Assembly (NCBI GenBank): GCA_037178975.1
Contig: JASJZH010000006.1
Location: 124,001 to 188,000 of the forward strand
Direction: 5' to 3'
DNA: 64,000 nucleotides
Source of the DNA: Oscheius tipulae
Taxonomy: Eukaryota; Nematoda; Chromadorea; Rhabditida; Rhabditidae
In this document: positions 1 through 10,240 of the stretch, one piece after another
Layout: each line of letters starts with the position of its first letter
Numbering within the stretch: the first letter of the stretch is position 1
Position numbers and translations under genes: made by a program
The notes under the pieces: generated by a model
The model's input: only the letters and a program-made list of their open reading frames with translations
What the model was told of the DNA's origin: nothing
Database searches by the model: none

Positions 1-142
1 AGAGTGCGAGATCCTTGATGACTTGCTTGTTATCGAAATCGTCGTGAACCGAAAGCTGGCTTATTAGATGTCCGTAGATATCCTGCTCCTTTCTTCCATA
101 GTTTCGGGAGATGACTACGGTTGGCAGTGGTCGCACAAGATC
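1..142 (-). CDS. partial exon of an unrecognised gene running off the left edge
   Basis: On the minus strand a TTTCAG acceptor (around 143-148) opens an exon with a single frame free of stops to the window edge; the other two frames stop early. The translation begins DLVRPLPTVVISRN and continues with a mixed hydrophobic/charged 47-residue segment that looks like a folded globular domain. I do not recognise the family. No confident upstream exon was found between 150 and 1670, so the first exons may lie in that stretch with long introns or be too short to see. Confidence 0.5.
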
Positions 143-1673
143 CTGAAACACCGGACTATAGAAGCGCTATGGTCTATAGAAACGTCAGAGCATGCGCCGA
201 AGAAAAAAAAGTTCGTATCTAATCAATAACTTTAAAACATTCTCGAAAAAGCTAAGTTTCTTTGAATTTTCCATGAAGGCTGCTTTGAAATCCCACATTC
301 CAGTCGAAAAACGTGGCATTTAACATAAACGGCTACAAGAAACAGTCCGACGTCGTAAAAATTACAAATTTCACTTGATTTACTTAAGAAAAGCTATCAC
401 AAAGCTATTTTTAAGCGAAGACAACAAGAAACTTAGGCATTTGTAGCTTTTAAATGCCAGAGTGGCATGTTTATCTTGAAAAGTAGACTTCTCGCTATAT
501 TTTCCTTATAAACGCGGGGGATAATTAATTTCTCGAAAAGAAAGGTGCTAAAGAGGAATTTTTTTTAGAATGTATAGCAGTTAAAAAGTTTTAATGGCGT
601 TCGTTTGTCTCGAGTTTTCCGGTTCAGTTCTGCAAGGAAAATAAACACAAGACCGAAAAACTCACATAAATATGGAAAACCAGCTGAAACTCTTCTCGTA
701 GCCCATGAATTTTGATTTTCTCTCGTTTCTCGTCTACCAACCGACACACACGTTTGGACGTTCGCATCGATCTAGTGAAAGGGACGGGGCTCATCTGAAA
801 ACAGAATCTTGACGCAATATTAACTAAATTTTACCTTGTTTAAGATTTTCAACAGTAAATCCAAAGAAATGTCAGACAGTCCAAAGCCATTTTCGTCTTT
901 CTTCCTCACACCTATCCCCAATTTTTTCAGATTGACCGCCAGCTGGCGCTCCATCCCATTGATTGTAACCGCCATAGCGGCTGAAAATATATTTTTTTGT
1001 CGACAAGGCAAATATGAGAAAAAGTAAAACAATTTTTAAGCAAGCAGCTTGTATTGCTGCTTTAGGCCCAATTCAAAAGGCATTTAAAGGGTAACGTGGC
1101 AATCGGTCGCGATTACCGGCCGATAGACCAGCGTCCAGCAGGCAAGAGAGACCGGTTGTAAGGGCAATAAACGTGGGAGGTCTAGGCATTCTATTTTGAG
1201 TTTATTTCTTCTTTTTTCGGTAGTTTTTTTTTTACTCAAAGCGATGTTCCATCGTTTTGAGTAAAAAACTGGAGAGATTGCCTTTCCTATATCTACCACG
1301 TGTCAGACAAAAACGAAACCGGCGTAGCACAAGATTTTGGCTGACAAATTAATCTCCGGCTGAAACTTGCCAATATCAGAAGATAATTCAGTCTGTTATT
1401 TATCTCGTTTCAAATCAATCATCGCCCTACTTTTCGAGAAAAGTTTTCAATTTCTACTCGTGCTCAAAATATGCCAGCTGAAGCCTTAATCTTTTTCTAC
1501 GCAATCGCAAGATAATGCCCTACAAGATACAAGATTGCTTTAAATCTTTTGATTTTCGAGAGAGACAGGTGACCAGAGGGACTCGCAATCAGTAAAGTTA
1601 ATCCCACCTCGCCTAGGTTAGGATTACACCAGCTCGTGTGAGATTCGCATAGCAACGAGAGTCTGTTTTAATC
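143..1673. other. non-coding stretch, nothing assigned
   Basis: About 1.5 kb without an exon I can support. It is AT-rich with homopolymer tracts. The short open frames at 565-747, 820-1032, 836-1027 and 1084-1299 have no splice context or recognisable composition and overlap on opposite strands. It could carry promoter or 5' intron sequence of the minus-strand gene that leaves the window at position 1, or the promoter of the small gene starting at 1674. Confidence 0.5.
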
Positions 1674-2190
1674 ATGGAACCGCCCGAGGAAATAGATGGT
1701 GATGCGAGTCAGAAATGGCTAGAGAGAATGAAAATAATGCGACGACCGATTCCAGTTGTGAGATATTTAATTGCTTGAGAGAGGGTGAGATGAATGGGCT
1801 GTTTTTTTTTAGGAATTTTATTAGAGAAATGGGGCTGAAAGGATGCCATTTTTACAAGTACAGAAAAATTTATTGCACTGGCATGTCGAGATCGTACGGG
1901 TGGATTTCAATTAGGTTGGTTGAACCGTTCAAGACCACACTGGTGAGTTTAAAAGAGATCTCTTAAATTTATAAAACTGTTAGAGTACGTAAGAGGACGC
2001 TGTCTCTCAAACTTTGGTATTACGATCACAACAAACTTCGCTTTGTTTACATATTTATTTGCCGTGAAAATCTGTATTTTTGCAGGAAAGCAAAACTGAA
2101 TACGGCTTGTCAGCTCTGTATCGTGGCTGCTCTTTTCCGGTGGACGCGTTCGGGAATCATGGCTCACACCGATCTAATCAATGCCATTAG
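1674..2190 (+). CDS. candidate small three-exon gene, product unknown (90 aa)
   Basis: Coding exons 1674-1757, 1859-1942 and 2086-2190 (84, 84 and 105 bp) join in phase 0 throughout, with donors GTGAGA and GTGAGT and acceptors ACAAG and TTTTGCAG. The product starts MEPPEEIDGDASQKW, an acidic then basic N-terminus without a signal peptide. Its second half has four cysteines and ends at a TAG. I see no known domain. In-frame joining of three exons is moderate support, but every exon is short and the first donor is not ideal, so a chance model is possible. Other frames of the third exon stay open longer (to about 2290) and could be used instead. Confidence 0.3.
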
Positions 2191-2262
2191 GTCAGCTAGA
2201 GAAGTGTCTTGCAGAGCACCTACCTGGCCCAGCCACTCTAGCTGGTCCTGGCTCTCCGGACC

Positions 2263-3744
2263 ATGTTACATCGACTCTTTATTCTCATTCTGATCGTGAC
2301 TACAGGCGATTCAACCCTTTTTCGTGATATTCAAATCTATAGGTAACGTTTGGGCATTTATCTTAAACATTGTTCTTTAAGAGTAGAAGCCGCAAGCTTA
2401 TTCTCTTCAAATAACGTTCAAATAAAGAACCTGCTTCTCCTGTCGGAATAACGGAAAAACAAAAGAAGAACTATGTTGTGATCAATATGACCGCAATTGC
2501 TGTATGTACGATGTTTCATTCATGAAAATATGATACTACAGCATGGTTACGAAGTCGACATCACACTCGGATGGCCTCCGCAGCTTTTCAAAGTTTGCCT
2601 TGGATTTGAAAGGGGCATGTTCTATTTGCTGTCGCGAATGTGCATGTCGGAAGAATGTCGTAGGTTTTAGATAAGATTTAAACAGCTTTTTAGAAAGAAC
2701 GTGTTCCTTGAGCTCAATCCGTTAATAAGTCGTAAAACGGACCATTTTGTGCTCATCTGGGACTATTTTATCTGCCAATAGTTTTCGTCGCTCAATTTGG
2801 AATGTCATCTTTGAACTGAAACGTTATTTTTTTGTTAAACTGAACAACGAGCTGAGCAAATTGTGCTCATTGTGCTCAAAACTGAACAGCAAATGAACAG
2901 CACAACAATTTTGACTAAGCTGTTCACACATGTTCACGTTTCCCAGCTAATCTCTTTACAGATGGACGCCATGCATACAACAGCTCAGCCTCGGAGACGC
3001 ATGAAATCAGCGGCCCCTACTACACCGGAGGAGAATCTGTCCGGATTCTTCACAAATGACAAGAAATTTTGATGGAAGGATGCTTATCGGATCGTGCAAA
3101 ATGGGACTTTATGGTTCGTTTATAAATCCATGCAATCTTTTTAGATCCGGAGCTTAACGTTCTACAATCTTCAGAACAAGATATCCAGAAGTAAAGGGCG
3201 AGATCACAGGTAAGGGTTTCTCTTTAGTTTTTAAGATACCTAATTTCTTATCAAGACCGATTTCGTTTCATTGCAACTACGGCTCCCTAATCACTGAGCT
3301 TAGTCAGAGTACAGGTTTTTGGATGTTTTTCAAAGCGATGTTCCCAGCAAATATAGGAAGAGTGGACTATCGTGACATCTTTTTGGCCGCCCGTGCGACG
3401 ATGGCAACACTGGGTTCAAGAAATTCACCTTTTTGTTTAGTCTCTTTGCTTTCAGACACAACAAATTCTAGGTAACAGTTGGTGGCTGCAAATTTGGCTG
3501 TCGCGGAAGTTTTCTGGTATTTTGGTGAAAAAAGCTATGACGAAGGCTACATCCAGAGAGACGATGATGGTTTTGGACCCATCTCTCGATCTCCTTTCAT
3601 TGGAGCCTCCGACCAAAAAAAGGAACCTGGCATTTAGGATACACCTTCTTCACCAGGTTTGAAGAGTTTTCCGAGCCCTGATTCAACTAATGTTTTAGAT
3701 ACTACACTGTCATCGACTTCCGAAAGGATAGGTTATCGCAATAG
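2263..3744 (+). pseudogene. decayed aspartic-peptidase-like (family A1) gene
   Basis: A signal-peptide-like start (MLHRLFILILIVTTGDST, 2263-2342) is followed by pieces that line up with the pepsin/cathepsin-D fold. The exon at 2542 reads YEVDITLGWPPQLFKV, like the usual YxxxxxIGTPPQxFxV. A next exon reads HAYNSSAS after a two-cysteine segment of family-like spacing. The C-terminal exons (to 3659, then 3699-3744) read TWHLGYTFFTR and YYTVIDFRKDR, like WILGDxFxRxYYTVFD. The catalytic DTG triplet is replaced by G-F-E (2602-2610) and the Asp of ILGD by Tyr. The frame shifts near 2440-2460 and again near 3040-3060, and no splice choice I tried repairs both. I infer a pseudogene; a catalytically dead but expressed paralogue with unusual splicing is the alternative. 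An overlapping frame (2263-2342 joined to 2428-2533) would encode a 61-aa Cys-rich peptide, which I consider less likely. Confidence 0.55.
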
Positions 3745-5565
3745 CAACGGATGAATAACGATTATAACGATAGTCTGTTAGTGCACTGAAATAAACACTT
3801 TTGGCTTTTTGGGAGTTTCAAAGCCAATGTCATATGTCCGAGGTTTATGCCGAATGCCATCGGGTTCACGTAACAGATCCGGGGGACCTTGATGAAAGAA
3901 AACCAATTTCACTAACACTTTTTCATGTTTAAAACGAAGTCGTTAAATAGATTTTGGATTTATGACCCATTTAAAAACGGCCATTTCCTTTCCAGAAGGT
4001 TCAAAATGATAACGAATGAATCGTTCAGCTGTATTCAGTTGAATTTTTCGTTCAATTTAGGATTCAAATAGTTTCAAACAACTATTACTACATTTAAATG
4101 ATATCCACACTTTGCACCTCCCCTATTACCGCTGCAAAACTTAGTAAATTGCTCTTACACACGCCTACACCTGAACCTTAAAAGAATCACAGCTTCCTGG
4201 TTGGTATCCCGCTCCGCTTAGACCTCGTTATACACTGCTTAACTAACTCGATTGCCGAAATAAGTGCACTGAAGAGAGTGTAGACGCTGTTTGCCCAATG
4301 AACCCAGTGAGAGAGGCAATTGCCTTGATCAGTGACAAGTGAGGGTGGGACGACTCTTCTTGTCATCAGACGCTCTTTACTTCCTAAACACGGAAATATA
4401 ATAGCAAAATGTCAGCTTTCTCTAATTACCGCCTTTTTCAAGCATTGCTAGAGAGTGTGTTTTATGTCAAACAGAGGTGTTGCTCTTCAGTTGAACTTTT
4501 CAACGCTTTTTATTTGCACTATTCTTCATTGCCGCCAAAGTTAAGGGTAGCCCGTTTATGTTGCGTTTCGTTTTGAATTTTGTGGGAAGATTTTTGTAAT
4601 AATGAGGGTGTAAAAGCATCTCTAAACCAAATTCAATCCCCATGCTTTTAGCTCCTCTGCTAATAAAGTCGCATTTTATTTTGCAATTCCATTCTGTCGG
4701 ACTAAGCCATTAGATACCATCGATGGTCGGAGTAGTAGCTGATTACTGTAGTCCATAAAGGGAAAAAATTGCTCTCATTAACTTCTGCCATCAAAAAAGG
4801 CCAGCCCTTTTAAGCGTAATTTCACGACGCATAACGAGAATGATGAGAAACAATTACCGGTGTGGAGGGAAGCGACTTCCTAGAATGCAGAGACCACACC
4901 AGCGACCTTTATTTCATGTTAATTCACTTACCCATACGGCTTCCCCCCGTACTCATCTATCTGCATTGTGCGTGTAAGAGTCGCTTTAACAAGTTTCGGC
5001 CTCTGTGTCGATTTCTTCACTCCTTTTGTTCGGCATTTTAGCTAGCAGGCTGTTTCGAAAAGTTGTCTTCTAATTTTTCGCTGAGTGATACGGTCACGTT
5101 CATATTTCAGCCGGATCAAGAGCGACTTAAGCAGATTGCAGGCGGTTGGCAAAGAGACAATACTTTCTTTTTTTTGCTTTCTCTGTGTTGTTTTAATTGA
5201 TTTTGTTAAATCAAGTCAAACACTGGGTCATATTGCTACAAAACTTTTCATGCACGAATGTTGGCATCGAAGGGAACAGGTCAAGCCGTTGAGAACTTCT
5301 CAGCATCAAACTCTTGCTTTTTGATGGTTTTCATTACCCTTTCTCGAACAGAAAGACTTCTCAAGAGACACAATTCGTCAAGTCAAAAGTTGAAGCTATA
5401 GGGATAGAGCCTGCCAAATTCTATTTCCTAATGGTCACAGCTGTGTTTAAGATGCTTATAGGCGTTGTTTTCCAGCCACTGGATCTCTTCATTTTCTCGA
5501 AGACACACATCCCCTGCTAGCAACTTGGAGATATTTTAGCCTGCTTTTTGGCGTAAAGTATTCAG
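3745..5565. other. stretch without supported exons; possible upstream exons of the next gene
   Basis: No exon can be defended here. Two open frames at 5085-5324 and 5314-5520 contain hydrophobic runs (for example KFYFLMVTAVFKMLIG near 5420-5470) that look like membrane segments. They might be exons of the gene whose tail lies at 5566-5886, but I could not join them in phase with acceptable splice sites. Confidence 0.35.
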
Positions 5566-5886
5566 CATCATCCTTCCAGCCTAAGCCGTTCCAATATCTC
5601 AAGTAGTACGTCCATCCGTGATAATTAATATCACTATTTATACTTGCACTTTTTCGTTCAGGCTACAATCTGTCATTTTCAGGAGCACAAAATGCAAGCG
5701 AGGGAGATTCCAATGGTAGAGCGTTTCTATCTCTGAACTATAGTATATCTTTCAGAGAAAAAGCCCTATTCCACTACTTGTACCACCGAAAATGGAAGGC
5801 AAGCCAAAGCCGAGAGCGATAACCGTGAGTTTTGAACATCGTTTTATGAAACTCGGCGGAGGTTAGATGCAGTGCCAACAGTGTAG
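5566..5886 (+). CDS. 3' end of an unrecognised gene (four exons, hydrophilic tail)
   Basis: Four short exons, 5566-5602, 5662-5715, 5756-5824 and 5867-5886, join cleanly: each is left in phase 1 and entered with two bases, introns are 40-59 bp, acceptors are TTCAG/TTAG and donors GTAGTA, GTAGAG and GTGAGT. They encode about 60 residues beginning HHPSSLSRSNISS, rich in Ser, Asn, Thr and Lys, and ending AVPTV before TAG. Such a tail would suit the cytosolic C-terminus of a membrane protein, and hydrophobic open frames lie just upstream, but the link is not shown. A second frame (reading SPIPLLVPPKMEG in the third exon) is also open, so the reading frame is not certain. Confidence 0.4.
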
Positions 5887-8800
5887 CAAACCAAATGTGG
5901 AAATGGGGACTCTTTTGATCTCAATGGATTCATGAGAAAGCGTAGGGTATGTCTAACTTAAGGAGGCTGAGAGTTCAAAAAAAAAAATGTTTCGCGTAAA
6001 CGCTGACGCGTTTGTCATACATTGGTCTCGAACCCAAATATGGGTAGTTGGCTGCATTGCTTGCACATGAATTCGGACGGGCATTTGAAGTAAGATAATC
6101 AACACTATCACTGTTAAAATTATGAACTTGTCTCTGCGTTTGACCATTTATTGTTTATAACACAAACTCCGTCCCTACATTCCTTAGAAAGCAGGCTTAA
6201 AGCAAACATCCGTCAGGTCAGGGCTCTCCTCTATTGTGTTTTGAAAAATGTCAACGAATAATGAAAGAGGACGAATGGGCAGCCAATCCTTCCCCTCGCT
6301 CCACAATGCCTTTTAATGTGGCGCCTAATTCGGTCAGCCGCTGTTGCCGTCGCCTTCCAGCTTTTGCTTGCCAACTTCTGGAGGGATACAAGGAACATCA
6401 CTCAGCAAGCATCAGCGTTCGAATTATTGCTCCTTTTGCTGATTTTCGAAGCCCCCTGGGAGCTTTGTGTGTGTGTGTGTGCGGCTTAAATCCATTCTAC
6501 TTGCGTTCGACTAAACAGCAACGTATTTTAATTGAATCGCCAGAATTTTCATCCTAAGCCAATGGACTGGAAGCAGACTTTTGAGATGACTGTTATGGAG
6601 GCCAGAAGGCTATGTTATTGATCAGGGGCTTCCTTATAGGATTCCAACAGAGATCTAGAATAATGGTTTTTTCTTGCTGAAATCCGAAAGTCGTTTTTCA
6701 ACCTCTCCTTGTCATTAATCCACATTGTCACTCTTGGTATCAACTGCATCTTGTTCATTCCAAATATTAGACCCAAACATTTCTATCCATATACTTAGGC
6801 TTCTAGTTCTCATTTTGGATAATTATTCCAAGAGGGATTTTTATTTTCCCATCTTTTTCTCTTTATAAATGATAGATGCGAATACCACTCGATGACCTAG
6901 GTCTCTGCGCTCTCTTTCAATCCTTTTCAGACTTTTTCCGCACTTTCGGACTAAGATAGACGATTTCAGCTCTGTTTCGATGATTTAACTCTTCTCTTTC
7001 CCTCCTGCGATTTATATGAGAGAGAGCCTTTTCCCTTCCACACACGGGATCCAAGAATTTGCAATGGGATACGGGCCATTTGATATGTCTGAGCCAGCAT
7101 GAGCACACTTGCGTGCCTTTCTTTCCTTATTGCTCCCAGAAGATACTTAATTCGTTTTGAAAAAGTAACATTTTCCGGTATCAGGAGCCGCAAATTTGCC
7201 AAACGTTTTTTATGACTTGAATTTGAGCTAATTCAACAGAACAATCCCTCTGCGTTAATCTTTGCTACATCGAGTGATCTCGAATCAAGTTATTTACTGT
7301 AGCGGAATATTATATACTTGTGCTCCAAAATAGATGCTCACGCTTTAAAGCGTTTAAAGAGGAAACAGACAGAGAGACAGAAACATAGGCAAGTCAAGCA
7401 AACCATACGGTCGCCCACTGACAGAAAGTCCGAGGTTTCTTGATTAGAATAGGAAGTAGACGAGCTGCCGGTAACTCTTGTTCTACAGCGTGACTCTTTC
7501 CAAGAACAACTCGTTCTATCTCGAACTTCAAAATTGCCTTGCCATCTAATTACTTGGCAATAAATAAGTGACAATGTATTGCTGCTTCTGTTTTGTGGCC
7601 TCGGACAAACAAACAAACATCCGAACAGAGTCCGCCGCGGAAACATCGCGCTTTTAATAGTAGAAATTCGTGTTTATTTGCTTTGGCAGTTCGCTGATAA
7701 AACGATACTACCCTCTCATCCCACATTTGGGATATCTTTACCGAATGTTTATCCCTATGCGCTTAATTGAAAGCTTTGCCCCGCATTAGCACAGAGCCAA
7801 ACAGAAAGAGAGCATGGATAAAAATTGCGAGCGCGATGTTCGACCGGATGCAGCAGATCCCTTCCGGGAGAGTTCTTGGCTCGCGCTGCTCTGGTTTTGT
7901 CTTGTTTCTCATGCAAAAAACATCACTTTTCCTGTTAATAAATGAAACCGAAATGGAAAAAGGATTTTGCCCCCGGGGCAGGTGGCAATCCCAGCGGGGC
8001 ATTACTTGTGGCATCGTGGAATAAAACATTGCGCTTCAATAAGAAGCGCGTAGGCGAGTCGTGCCCTAAAAGGACATTAAGCTCATTTGCAAAATAGGGT
8101 TTCTTCTTCATTTGGTTCCCTTTTATAGGATTTTTTTCACTTGCTTCAGTTTGTCATGGCGGGGTCGGCTCGAGAATTTGCACTATTCATACGATACCGG
8201 AAAACAATGATTTTAGCTAAGTTTCCTGTAAGAATGTCTAAATCTCAGTATAATTCAAAACATGCAACTGTGAATGACAAATAAAAACTTTTTGTACAAT
8301 TCGTAAAATTGTTTTTTGCGATTTCTTCAACGCTTGTAGAACTGAATATTTTATTGAAACATGACAGATGTCTTGGTTTTCTGACTTTCTGGTAGGTTAT
8401 AAAGCTACAATAGTTCAGTTCCCGTTGGATTTCGATCCAATATTTCACAGCTGTGTGCCATAAACTGTTGGATTTCATTTGGAACAAGAATTATAGATCT
8501 TTTCCAATAATGCGCTGAAAGCAGTTAAGTCCTTTTCCTTATCAGAATTTAAAAATGGCTCACTCTTCTTCCGGAAATAACCACTCAACCCTCAGTTGGC
8601 TTGGTGTTCTCTATCAATTTCTACGGATAAATGCTCTCGTTTATTGAACCCGCGACAAGTCGTTCTCTTCCTCCCCATCTTTTCAACCTATCCGCCCAGG
8701 TTCAACTTTCAACAACTCGTGTGTGTGTGTGTTTATGGGCTCTCCTGCTGAGAATGGTCTCACAGAATACATTTTCATTGTTTTCGACTTTGAATTTTTA

Positions 8801-9504
8801 CTGCCTCCTTCAAAGGTTGATAAGTTTTACAGCAAAAGCTGGAACATGCTGCATTCTCATTCAGGGGCCCTCCCTCTTCCAGCTGGATTAAAGATCATTT
8901 ACGCCGAATCTGAGAGTGTAGAACTCACTAAATTCTCACGGTTTCTGCATGTGATACCCTCTAGATGGCATTTTGCTTGTAGAAGGTTTTGTAACAGAAA
9001 AAAGAGCTTTTTCAAAATTGATCTCTTTCCCCTATGTTCCTCCCAATAGTTGCTTCGTTTCGTGATCATCTGCTTAACAACATACTTAACTTATCTAACA
9101 ACAGTTGTTTCACATCAACAACCAATCACTATGAAAATACGAAAGCCTGTTTTAAAGCTGGTACACATTATGCAATGATGGTACTTATCATCACTTTTCA
9201 CCTTCCACATTGTTAGCGTGTCCCCTTGCCCCTTCGACTCTATCTTCAGCCGTTATTCATAATTTATCTATAGCCTCCTGATTGCTACAGGTGCAACGAG
9301 CGAGAGACCTTTCCAACTTTCCCTCCTCTTGTACCTCACAATGAGAGACATTTAATTGGTGTGCAGTTACCCCTCTCTTGGATTATAGTAATTTTCTCCT
9401 CACTCCTTTGAAGGCTCACTTTTCTTCTTTCCTTCAATCCGGAAACTACGCGCTTTTAGAGTAACTTGGTCGTTGTTGTCATCACAGATGCATTGTTAGA
9501 GAAA
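5887..9504. other. 3.6 kb without supported genes
   Basis: Scattered overlapping short open frames on both strands, no coherent splice chains. Short GT dinucleotide runs occur near 6466-6482 and 8719-8732. A minus-strand frame at 5953-6147 starts with a signal-like hydrophobic run (IILTVIVLIILL) and could be a 64-aa secreted peptide, but nothing else supports it. The 8723-9049 frame (108 aa) has protein-like stretches but no motif or splice partners. Confidence 0.4.
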
Positions 9505-10240
9505 ATGCTCAGCGTTGACTGGATGTCGGAAGAGGTAAGCAATAAACAACTTTTTGATTGTCATCAATGTATATACGGTAGTAGTTTAGCAGTTGATCAT
9601 TTTTGTAAACATGTCTTTGTATCTCTCTCAAATTTTGGGCCTAATACAAATGATTGTTATCTTCCCAAGTCTTTGGCGAAAATTGATCAACTAGAGTACC
9701 AGAATAAGAATCACATTAAAGGATCGCAACTTGTTTGGGTAACCAACTTTGCTCACTGATACTTTGGCAGCAACGGAGTCAATAAAAAGCTAATGCTCTG
9801 CCTCTCCTCTCTATCTGGTCGCGATCATTTTAGGTCCACGATGATGACATGTTTCTGCTATTCTTAGTAATCAAGCGTTTTCAGGCAGCGCGCCTCAGAG
9901 CAATGGAAACCCGTACCGGCTCGGTAGGAGACTGTTCACGACTCATAAACTACCGTAGTAATAGCCGGCAGAACTTGTTCAGAAGAAGGTAAGTGTTTCT
10001 TTCTTCTCACTTCTTCAAGGAAGTGCAATGTTGCGAAGGGTCCGCTTAATTACTGATTGCCGGTCCGGGATTCTATCGCCCGCACGTAATAAGAAGCAGA
10101 TCTTTGGTCGACTTACTGACTTTAAAAGATTGAAAAAACTGGTTTTTAGATCCACCAGACGGAGAATTTCCAATGCTCAGAGACTTGCCGACCTGGAAGA
10201 CTTCATTAATCGAAGGTGGGTGGATAAGGGCAGGAAGTAG
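9505..10240 (+). CDS. candidate small basic protein, unknown function
   Basis: Exons 9505-9534, 9885-9988 and 10024-10240 join in phase (GAG|GTAAGC, TTTTCAG|GCAGCG; AAG|GTAAGT with a 35-bp intron ending AAG). The 116-residue product starts MLSVDWMSEEAARLRAM and is strongly basic in the second half (runs such as RRRISNAQRL and FKRLKKL), with no signal peptide or known domain. An acceptor-like site lies just upstream of the start. The basic tail would suit nucleic-acid binding or a ribosomal or mitochondrial role, but that is a guess. Confidence 0.35.

Noticed and set aside
6466-6482. GT dinucleotide run (also near 8720 and 40955)
   Set aside because: Ordinary short microsatellites, too short to be of interest.
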